Source: Asterias rubens (taxonomy: Eukaryota; Echinodermata; Asteroidea; Forcipulatida; Asteriidae). From it: 64,000 bases of DNA. A program made the position numbers and the translations under genes. The stretch lies in contig NC_047076.1 in NCBI RefSeq assembly GCF_902459465.1, positions 8,812,146 to 8,876,145 of the forward strand, written 5' to 3'. The notes under the pieces are model-generated. The model ran no database searches and was not told the origin of the DNA. It worked only from the letters and a program-made list of their open reading frames with translations. Every line of letters begins with the position of its first letter. Position 1 is the stretch's first letter. Shown here piece after piece: positions 12,001-24,000 of this stretch.

Positions 12001-15000
12001 AAGCTGTGTAATAAGCATCCACAATCACCTCTCTAAATGTCATCCCTAACTGTGGGTGCGTTCATTTAGCTCTCCTGGGTTGACCCCGCAGTGCTCACTC
12101 GGGTGAGCCCCTGACCAGAGCTAATCGAACGATCACACTCGCCCTCTCGTGGTGACGGCATGCACCTCAGGTCACCCCCAAGTGACCCACTCCACAAGCA
12201 GGGCACTGGGGACTGACCCGGGTGAGCCCCGTCAAAGCTATTCAAACATACAGGGGTCGACCCAGGGAAGCTTAACTAACGCACCAAGTATAATGGTGAT
12301 TTTGAAAAAAATTCCCGAAAAGACAATACCTCAAGTTCGGTCCTGTGGATTGCTGCCTGCTTCTCCAGATGTTGGATCTCATCCTGTTTGGCCAGACAAG
12401 CTGCTTTGAGACTCTCTTGTTCAATCACAGTGGGCCTCAGAGTGTCAGGTTGTAGGATCTGTGTGTCCTCATCGGTAAATAGCGTAGTCGCCAACTCATC
12501 CTATACAAAATGACATCATGAATCAGTCAGATGGAAAAGCATTAAAGACACTGGACACTATTGGTAATTGTCAAAAACCATTATTCTCACTTGGTGTATC
12601 CCAACATATGCATAAAATAACATGCCTGTGAAAATTTGAGTTCAATCGGTCGTCGAAGTTGCGAGATAATAATAAAAGAAAAAATACCCTTGTCACACGA
12701 AGTTGTGTGCATTTAGATGGTTGATTTCGAGATTTTGAAATTCCAAGTAGTGTAGAACTCACAGGCATGACATTTGGCCATTAAAAAAAAGGAAAATACA
12801 TGGGCTGATCTACAATCACAGACTTTTCAGGTTAATGAAAAACAAATTTTGCTTATTTTTCTGAGGGCCAAAACAATCATCTGATATGAATTTAATTTCA
12901 TACATTTTATTAATTTCACAGGTAAAAATTCAAGTACAGACAATAAGAACAGTAAAGAAAACAAAAAAATGCACACTGTATACAATTGGGAGAGAGAAAA
13001 AAAGAAGAAGAAAAAAAAGTACACCCCTAATGGATTTTTAAAAAGTAAACTAAATTACTATCGAGTTAATCTCTTGATGTCACAATTCAAGAAGTGACAA
13101 TATAAAAGGACATTGCAGATGGACATTATTAAAACATGGCTTACAGTATAAAATATAGAACTATACATGCAGTTAAAACTTTAAAAGCACAAATGGGCAT
13201 TAAAAAATACAAATTCGGTAAAAGAGAGAATGGTTTTTCAACGCTACAATCAAAGGTTTGGGTCATTTTTTTGCTCACCTTGGATGGGTTTGCAGCTAAT
13301 CTTTCCGCAGGGGGGCTTAGTACATCAGCCCATTTAACAGAATAAGCCTTTCCCTCCTGGAAAAAAACAAAAGCCAACACTGCATAAATTAAGCGTTCAG
13401 GTGGGTTGCCGGGTTTTTTTTCTCCGAGCTACTAACATCTTGCTCACCAAAGCAGAACAAAATTGGGTAAGCAAGACATCAAATCTACAGTGAATGTAGA
13501 CTGGTCCCCTGTCTTCCGCAAGTACTGGTTTTTCCAGAACCAGTGATTTCATTGGATACAATGATTTCATTGATTGAACATGCAGTGACATAAGCTTTCC
13601 ATATCTTTAAGTTTTGATTGGGCTGAGGTGACAAACAGCACCTCGGACGGTCGGACCAATCAAAATATGGAAAGCTTACTTTCGATTGTCTGCATGTTGT
13701 GTGCACTGTATGTATACAGTACATGTACTTGCATGTAGTGTTGTAAATGTGTGTAGGAGCTCTAGGTGAAATAAATGCAGATGAAGAGTGACTGTGGGTG
13801 CGGATTGAAGTAGGCTCACAGCAGATGGCTGGCGTAAGTCACGAGCCTCACAGTGTGATGTCAGATGTTCAGGGTGTCGTGGCCGAGTAGATAAGAGCAC
13901 CAAACTCAAGCTCTGGCAGCAGAGTGTTGGTTCACATCCTGGTTGCGACACTTGTGTCCCTGAGCAAGACACTTAACTAGAATTGCTTCTCTCCACCCAG
14001 GGGTAAATGGTATCTGCGAGGGCAGAGATGGTTCTCGTGATTGGTTTAGCCGTGTAGCACAAATAATCGTTGCACAGGCTGAATACTCCCCAGGGAGCTG
14101 AGATGGTTTAAGGAATGATTTAAGGGCGAGGGACCAGGGGTAACAATGTTGGAAGCACTTTGAGAAGCCCGGGGGTGTGAAAAGAGCTACACAAAAACTG
14201 GCTATTATTATTAGTAGAGTGAAATTGGTCATATACACCAGTACCCATGGCTGCACTCCTGCCACAAGAAGGCCTTTGTATAATTCTCCTTCCACATACC
14301 TTGTGCGTGCTTGTAGCTTTCCTCAAGGATGAGGGAGGAGCTCTCAGAGCTGGCGAGCTGGTCGTGTCATGAGCACCAAGTGCTGCTTGGAAACGTTGAT
14401 TCCGTACACGGCTCGCCTGTAACAATCAAACACATTGATACTCGATAGGATTTTCACACTCATATACAATCTCTTCACTAAATGACTTAACATTTTCCAA
14501 AATCCGTGTTTGTGTTTCAGACTTTATTGGTCAGAGCTGACCTGGCACAAAATAAACACAGCTTGCATGCAACTACATATATACCCTCTAATTTCAATCG
14601 CCTTTTTTTAAATCAACTCCAATGGAGTCAGGTGTTGGTACTGCAAAGGCAAAAACCTCCAAAATCACCAAATTATGTTTATTAAATCAAAAACCAGAGT
14701 TACTTACTGTAGCTGGTGTTCTAACCCTCCTGGCCGCAGATTTTGTAAGATTAGACTGACCTACGACCTCAGACGCTTGACCTCTGACCTTGCTTCCTGA
14801 CTGTGGTAAGGCTGCAAGGAGCAAAATTTATAAATTATGATAATAATAATGTGTATTATTTATACAGGATTTGAGGCATTGCATGGTGAGGTATCGATGT
14901 ATATTTTGTTTGTATCTACTTGCCAGGTAGATTATGTTCATTTGAGAACTTGTCTTGCTTTACATTCTACTACCGCGGAGTAGATTTTGGAACTCGGTAG

Positions 15001-18000
15001 ACATCTTTGTTCTGCAGTAGTAGAATGTAAAGTAAGACAAGATCTCAAAAGAACAAGTAGATACACACATGGTGTTACTGCAAACCAAATATAGTGTCTT
15101 ATTTTATAAGCCTTCTCAGCCCAACTAGGCTTCTCAAGGCACCTAACTATTACAACCCCTATTCCTCGGGCCCTGAACATTCCTGAAACCATCTCATCTC
15201 CTTGGAGTATGCAGCACATGTGGATAATCATCACATGTTGATGACAACGATCCCTTCCCTTACAGGTACCGAGTTACTTCTGGGTGACGAAAAGCAATTA
15301 CAGTCGGTCTTGCCCAAGATTACAAAGCGTCAGAACCAGGATTCCCACCCAATCTCTGATCACTCAGCCTTCATAAAACTCCAGTTCAATGCTCTAAAAC
15401 GCTCGGCCACTACTAAATACATAAAAAGGTGCATGGCTTTTTAGCCAGAACCAATTCCTGCTTAATATCGTTAAGTTTGGATCCTTTCAGTCTAAAGCAA
15501 AAGAGTTGCTTATAAATTATTCTTACTTTTTTCTTGCAGTATAGTTGGCTGGTCAAATGTAAGAGGTTTGCTCGAGACTGGAGGAGCTGCCAGACTCAGT
15601 CGAGACAAAAGCAGGTTTTTGTAGTCTGTAAATACCCGATTGTAGTTCATGTTGCGGGGCCTCTGGTAGTAGATGGATGTCCTCACAGGGCCCTGTAATA
15701 TGAATAAAACTAATGTGAAACTTTCCATGGTGGGAATACTATAAGGTGAGTTTTGCAGAAGCACCATGTGTAAATCACTTTTTGAGTAGTGTTGGTTCCA
15801 TAGAGCTATATATATTGACTAGAGCGCTAACACCCCATTATACACGCACTAAGGTTTTGAAGCCGTGTGGGCGCATCCATGTTTATGTACAAACCAGTAC
15901 AAAAGATTGAACTTTTGCACGGCAATTGTACGGCTATTTGCAAGATAGTGCGTTTGTTCTTTTCTATGTGTCATCGAACCCAAAAATGCAGCAAATGTGA
16001 ACGCACAATCTGCTGATGAGCGTACAAAACAGCGAGCGCCATGTGCGTCATGTTTAAAAGGCGAGTATACTTTTTTTAGTAGGTCAATCAAGTCAAATTT
16101 ACGGTTTTCGTAGCCTGGACGTGCGCGAATGGGCAGTCGCGTACGAAAGCGCACATGCCGAATTTTTAAAAATCACGGCAATGTCTGTTCTCTTAAAATT
16201 AAAAAAAGTTCTGTAGTCACGCAACACATCAAACATGTCTGCGCTCAGGGTGGCTTCAAAACACGGAGCAAGTTAGCGCTCTAGTCAATATATATAGCTC
16301 TATGGTTGGTTTATACTAGACAAGAACATGTGGTTGACAACACAATGTTTCCATCAGGATGCTCACCATGTGTTAATCACGTTTTGAGTAGTGTTGGTTC
16401 CGACTAGAACATGTGGTTGACAACACAATGTTTCAATCAAGGCGCTCAGAAGTGTCCTAAAGAAGATCAGAGCCTACTGATCAAAACTTTGAGTTGTCGA
16501 CCAAAAGGTTCTTCTCAGAACAAACACTTTTAAAGGCACTGAACATGTTTGGTAATTGTCAAAGACCAGTATTCTCACTTGGTGTATCCCAACATATGCA
16601 TAAAATAACAAGCCTGTGAAAATCTGAACTCAACTGGTCATTGAAGTTGCCATGATAAAAGAAAAAACACCCCTGTTGTACAAAATAGTGTGCTTTCAAA
16701 AAGGCTTCTGGCCAGAAGTCTTTTATTATTTTAGTGAGAAATTACCTCTTTCTCAAAAAATACGTTACCTCAGAGGGAGTTGTTTCTCACAATGTTTTAT
16801 ACTAATAAGGTTTAATGCTAATATAAATTTGAGTAATTACCAAAAGTGTACAGTGCCTATTAACAAAATTGTACACATGGTGCTACCACAAACCTCACCT
16901 TAAAGCCATTGGACACTTTCGGTACAGAAAAAAAAATTAAAAGTTCACAGATTTACAAATAACTTACAGGGTTTACAGAAGGTAGTGGTGAAAGACTTCT
17001 CTTGAAATATTATTCCATGAAATGCTTTAGGCCCTACTTTTTGAGAAAACATTAAAACAATATCAATTCTCGATATCAAGAATTACGGGTTTATTTTAAA
17101 CACATGTCATGTGCAGAAACAAGGGTGGGTTTTCCGTTATTTTCTCCCTACTCCGACGACCGATTGAGCCTAAATTTTCACAGGTTTGTTATTTTATATA
17201 GAAGTTGTGATACACGAAGTGTGGGACTTGGCGATACTGTTTACCGAAAGTGTTTAATGGCTTTAAATTAGTGAAAGTATGTAAGATGTTGAGATTCCTG
17301 ATAAATCGGAAGTTGTCTCAGTCAAATAATTTTGTGTTCACTTCTTTACCCTCAAACATTACCTGTGAGGGTCTCCCGGAGAATACACCCTGTGGGGTTC
17401 GACCAACGCCCATGGTGGTACCGATCGTCTGTCTCGTTAATGGGGCCTTGCGATGGCGGAAGTCAGCGCCTGTGTTGTTGAGGATACTTGCGAGGGCCCC
17501 CGCGTCAGACTCAAAGTTTATATCCATATCTGAAAATGGAGCCGGAAAACATTTTGATCATCAGCGAAAAATATTAAAGGATTGGGGTACTTTTTGTAAC
17601 ACAACCACAATGTCCACAGATTTACATTAAACTTACACAGTTTGAAGATATTACTCATTCTTCAAAAACTACAGCCACCCAGTAAAGTAAAAGTTGAAGG
17701 GAAGCTTTCTAACATCATTATCGTCAAACCGTGTAAGTTTAATGTCAATCTGTCGACGTAGTGTTTTTTGTCCTACAAAAAGGACCCAGACCCGGTAAGA
17801 AAGAGAGTCACCCTACAAATCTTCAAGAGAAACTTGTTGATGTGAAAAACCAGCTCTAGTAAATTTGTCTTTGTTCACCCCCCATATCAAAACATTATTT
17901 GACAACTCTTAAATCATCCCTTTTTTATACTGTAGTGAACCCAAACTAGTCAGAATATGAATGAGCACAAAATTTGAAATAATACATGGACCGTTTTTTA

Positions 18001-21000
18001 ACTAGATTGACCAACCAAAGTGACCAAAAGATTTGACAAAAATGTTCACACTTTAGTGTGTCTATTGGAAACTAGAGGATGTGAATGAATTTGACTTCCC
18101 AAAACTATAGTTGTACTACAGTTCAATAACCTTGTGGTGTTATTTTAAATGCTTTGTAAATGCTAATACTTTCTTACTACAAACAAACTTCAGGAGGTAT
18201 AGCTTCAATCATTCCTGAATAGGGTTCTACATGGTCTCAAGAAATCCTAGGTAAAACCCTGTGAATCCATTAAAAGTTCACAGTAAATAAGGGAATAAAA
18301 GGGTAGCGACGAGTTCTATAAGGGCAGTTTAAAACAGGCAGTTTTTGCAAGGTTTTAAACGGCCGTTTAGGAACGAGTCACTACTCTTTTATTCCCATGC
18401 ATAAATGCCTTTTTGGTTAAAAGGAGTGATTAAAGTAAGAAACTGTGTTAAACTTAATCCGTTTCCGACGTGCTTGAGCTCTGTACATCCGTGTGTTGCA
18501 CTGTTATGACTGAGATGGCTATTTCCGACAGTTTCCTGATTTGTTCGTGCGCGTATAGTCTTGGTGCAAGACGTTCTCGTTTTCCTCTCACACACAGCCA
18601 GCCAACTCACTGACAGCGTACGCATCGCCCGTAACAAGAAATGTCTTGCACTAAGACTTACCAGTTATAAACAGAGTCAGCTGGTCATTATCAACCGTTT
18701 AATCACCCCCACGTGACACGCTCTCCACCAATAGGAATAGCGAAACTGTATATGTGAATGTTCATTTAAAGTCTGGACCAATGAAAAAAGTATGCTTGAG
18801 AACCTTTATGAATATTCAGAGGCTGTTCCATTTATCATCCACCTACCCTGTTGCTGCTCAGCCAGTGACTCTTTCCTCCTTCCCTGCTCCTGTTCCAGGG
18901 GGTTATTCGGCTCTCTCCGCTGTTCTCCCTTTGCATCGTGCCTCTCAAACTGCACTGGATCTCTGGTGTTCTGTGGGTTATTCGCACGCCCTTGGAATGT
19001 TCTGGGTAGCGCTCCGAGGGTTTGCCGGCTTGGCTTGGGCTGTGTGACCACTGATCCACCTTTGAACAGATAAAAACGTCACAGAGAATTGAAGGCAAAG
19101 TATGTCTTTGGTTTACAGAACCGTTTGATTGTTTTTATCCCATAGAAATGTAGTGATGTTTTAAATAAAACTAACATGTTTTGATCATTGTGCTCCGATT
19201 GTCTTCAGTTTTGTTTTCCCTAAAGACAATCAGAGCACACTGACCAATGTTGTGTCTTACAAAATTAATAGTGTCCAAATTCTGGCTTACTATCGCCATT
19301 CTCCGCTTACTTTACAAGTGAAAATACATCAGGCTCAAATTTCACGGCGGCCACGGCCGCCAGTGCCCTTCAAACTGGCCGTGGTGCCAAGAGAAAATTG
19401 GACGTTTTCACGGCCAAAAGTGCCGCGCCCTTTTTCTCTGATGGCCGCCGTGCCCTTTTTGAGATCAAAATCTATGTTTTGATGCCGTCCGTCTGTGTGC
19501 ACATTAAATCAAACACTTACATGTACATCACATATACATGCACACAGAGCGCGATCGGTTGAATGCTCATCACACGGAATTGAAACGGACGGCAGTACAG
19601 TGTGTGAACGATGCAGAACGACAGACGTGCATAGACATTGTGTACTCGAAGTTTATACACGGGCCAGATGTACTTGCAGCGACCATTTGAGAACAATCGC
19701 ACTGGTACTCATCTTGCAACACGCGTACCTACACATGGTTGTCCATGATGGGTACCAGCTAATCCCAATTTCGGTTCCATTCGAGGTTGGTACTCATACA
19801 TGTTTGTGCGCGTGGGCCATGTTACGTAAATTACGCATCATGTACATGTACATGAACATGAAAGGTACATTGTACATGTATGTCCGTTGAATAAATCTCC
19901 GCTGCACACAGTCAAGTGACAGCTCATTGTTTACGTCCGGCTGTTGCAACAAAATCTCCGCTGCTACACATAGTCAAGGGACAGTTCATTGTTTACGTCT
20001 GGCCATCGCAACAAAAAAGGAAAGCAAGAGTAATGTATGTAATGGTTCATTTAAACCGCCGCCAGCAAAGGATGCATTCTTTTACTTCCCTTTTGGTTAA
20101 AGGAAAGCAAAGGAATGAAATGGTTGATTAAAACAGCCTTCCAGGACCTAAACAGAAATTGTTTCATGATCTTTATTTTTTATGGCCTTGATGCCCTTTT
20201 TGAAATTTTAAGTTGGCCTTGGTCAAGTTTTATTTTCTCCACAAACCACACTAGTCATATTTTGATTGCTTAATTACGTGTATGACTTCTTGATCTGTAA
20301 AGTCATGGAAGTTTGTTTTAAACAAAGTTCCTAAAATCTTAACGAGAATGGATATATTTTTCCTACCGAAGCCAGTCATGGTGGATCTTCCGCTACGATG
20401 GGATGTCGCTGAGACTCCCTCATTGAGGATACTGTGAAGGGCGCCCTCATCTGTCTCAAACACTTCATCCTCCTCAGTTGCAGATGGCGTGGTCGTCCCA
20501 TCGAAGTATTTGGGCTGGAAAACTGCACCTGGTTTGGTGAGGTCAAACGCACGTACCTGCAGAGAGATATTGTTTTGAAAATGTTGTGTTTCTGCTATGA
20601 ATATCTAATTTTCCCTCAGCAATCAAGCTTAAAGGAAAGAGCCCGAGCCCGGCTAAAGATAGACCTACTAGTAGGCTACTTATATCCTTATTAAGCTGAA
20701 ATTTAATTTAAAAACATTCTTACCTCTGTACACTTCTTTTTGTTGCAGGCTTTTCCCTAGAGACAAAGATGAATACAAATAATTTAAAGTGAGACAATGT
20801 GATACAGTTTTAGTATGTGACAGGAAGTGCCACCAAACTGCAAAGATATTTGTTGCTGGAACTTTGGGGGGGAGGGGGGGGGGTTGTATTATTAGGCCTA
20901 ATACATGGGTGAGATTTGACAAAAATTTCAATATCTCAAGGAAGGTCACACCCTTGTGGGGCTAGATCTCACAAAGAGCTAAAGATTGATCTTAAGATGT

Positions 21001-24000
21001 GTAGCAATCTTTTTAATCGCTTAAAGGCAATGCGTGATGTAACAATATAAATCACCATAAAAAAAAAGCATTTGGCCCCTAGTGGAGTACGGTTGCCACA
21101 CTTTGGCTGGAGCTTCTGCCTGTCATTTAGATAGAGTGCAGAAGTGTTATTGGTGGAGGGCTGTGATCAACGCTACAACCTTTTCCCAGCGCATGTAGGT
21201 TGTAGCCAGCTCTCTTTGTTTTTACTATACATGTATTTCAGTGAACGATTTCCCTTGTATAGCAGAGCAAAATGCTATGCAAAATGTTGCGACTAAAAAA
21301 TCATCATTTGTTACTCAATTTACCATTCAGTGTGCACACATAATTTTTCAGCCAAAAAATGTTGCTTTTATGTAAAAATGTTGGTTGAAATCATTCCCTG
21401 TATTTACATGATAAATGTGCCACTAGTGTGTCCAACCTACTTGTTGTTAAAACCTACTTGAGTTTTTATTGCCGTTAATTATTTAAAGACTGATTACCAA
21501 TTATATACACCAATTCAGGCGCGCACCGGGTTGAGCACCGCGGCCATTGCTGAGGTAACATGTGCCTAGTTTTGTGCACATCAGAGACATGAGGAAATCA
21601 TGTTTCTTTTCACCCTTTATGGAAATTAAATGTTTTTCTCAACAACTATCACAATTTCCTTGCCAGGACATCATGATACTACTAATGTAGATCACTGACC
21701 ACAAATATTTGCACCAAAATAAAAACTGAATCACCTTGAAACGGTGCTAGTCTTAGATGAATTAGGGGAAAAAGACGCGGAAACTGCATATTATAAGTCG
21801 CTAAAATGCGTTACATCAGCAGAGTATTTTGTCAGAATTTTAGTATTAAAAAATTATCAAGAATGTAGTACATCCTCATATCATGCAGCCATGTCAGAGA
21901 AATCACATAGATTGTCGACAGTCGAGGAAGACATTAAATTTCCATAAAAAGGGAAACGATTTTCTCGTGTCTTTGTGCACAAAATTAGGCACAAGTACAC
22001 CGCAGCAGTGGCGCGCGGCGCCAAGCACTTGCGCACATGAATTTGTGTATAGGGCCTACCTTCCCTTCTAAGAGAAGTCCTTTCTTCTGACTCATTCTAA
22101 ACCCAAATTATTTGCTCCCCATTTTAGAAAAGCTGCATGGCTTTTATACATGTTCTTACCTTATTAAATGATTGCTGCCATGATTTGTGCAACTTTGCAA
22201 AATCTGGAACGGTTCTTGTTCTGGACTTGGGTCGTTCTGAGGCAGTGTTCTTGGACTTGACAGTGGTGCCTGATTTCGCTTTGGATGAAGGCGTGGATCT
22301 AGCTGGCACAGGAATTTGGCTGAAAAATAAACACAAGAGAACGCTGATCATTTACCAAGAAAATTACAAAGATTACTGATTACAAAGTTCATACGTTTGT
22401 TTAATACGGCATTATTTCCCACCCAAGGAAACTCGATTGATACACAATGATTTAAATTACTATTAGTTGTGATAATCGTAACCTTCCACCTCCCGAAAGT
22501 GGCAGAACATAAATAATTGTGTGTACTGACTGACCAGGGTTCCAATTTGGGGGGAGAATCCAAATGTCCAAAGACAAACGGCTTGTTGCTAAAAATGTTT
22601 ACTGGCCCAGAACAAGACCAGGGGCCGATTTTACAAAGATCTAAGATTGATCGTAACTGCAAATCAATCGTAGTTGCTAAGTAAAGTGTGATTCCACAAA
22701 ACAAATTACTATGGTGATGCTGAAAAGGCAGTGGACACCATTGGTAATTACTCAAAATAATTATTATCATAATTTTTTTTCTTAATTACGAGTAATGGGG
22801 AAAGGTTGATAGTAAAAAAAAGTGAAGTAGTTTTCGAGAAAAATAATTTTCCACAAATTTGATTTTTTTGAGACTTTGAGGTCACAAAATCAAGAATCTT
22901 AAAGCACACAACCTCGTGCGACAAGGGTGTTTTTTTCTTTTGTTAATATCTCGCAACTTCGACGACCGATTGAGCTCAAATTTTCACATTTTTGTAAAAT
23001 TTGAGCCCTGCTGACCTATCCATGCATTTTCAACTGCCCATTTCCAAAATTAAAAAACTTGTACTTTACCTGATTTTGACATGATTTATAACAATGGTCA
23101 TTTATTGCTCACCTTCGTTAAATTAAAAATTAATTGTCTTTCAAATCTTCTTTTTTTACACGAAATGTACCTTATATTCAACTTGCTTGAGGGATGTAGT
23201 AAATTCTCCTTATTTTTGGACAACGAGGAGCCTGCAGAAGTTACCGATCTTGTTTTAGGCAGTGGACGAGACCTAATATGAGGAAAGAAGAAAGGATGGT
23301 TAAGAACTTTAAAAATAAACCAATAAATGGCACCAAGTCTGAACGAAAACAATCAAAAAATATCCGCACCAGCAGCCAGAACTTTTTATGGGATTTATTT
23401 GATGTTGTATGGATGTTGGACTTTAATTTCCCATGATTAATGAGTTTATAAATCTTCCACTTGCAGGATTCTGAAATACTAACTTTAAAAAAGGAAAACT
23501 CATCAGGCACACATGTCATTGCTCGGACCATGGAGGAAGGAAATACTTGGTGCCGAAATACTCCTCCATGCTCAGCGGGAATTCTTGAGCAGACAAAACA
23601 GGCACTCATTTTCATATCATAAGGTTTACTGCAACTACCCCACGACTGATTTTGCTGATTTGCCCAAAGACACTGTGATTGTAGGATGGGAAAAGGGGCT
23701 TAAAAACAAAGCCCTTTTCCATCCAGGCCAGGATGCCTTTTTTTTGGCCATTCAGCAAAATCAGTCAGTGGTCAGGCAGTATTTCTATTCGCGTTTGGGA
23801 ACTATTCTTTGTAGTTCCCAGACACTTGTCCATATTTTTGTACACAAAGCAGGGATCCTGTTTTTTTTTCATTCTAGGACGAAGGTGTGCAGATAGTTCT
23901 ACACATTTGTCCTGGGAAAAAATTACGCACACGGTCAGGTACAATCGGCATATCGACATTAGCGGTAAAAGAGCGATAGTTGAGAAAATTCACACTCAAA

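Noticed and set aside
18754-19098. Overlapping 80-97 codon frames on both strands
   Set aside because: No splice context or family resemblance, and they lie inside a TROAP-like intron.
23058-23083. Minus-strand ATGTCAAAATCAG|GTAAAG as an alternative first exon of the TROAP-like gene
   Set aside because: It lies after exon 2, and its phase would read exon 3 in the wrong frame.
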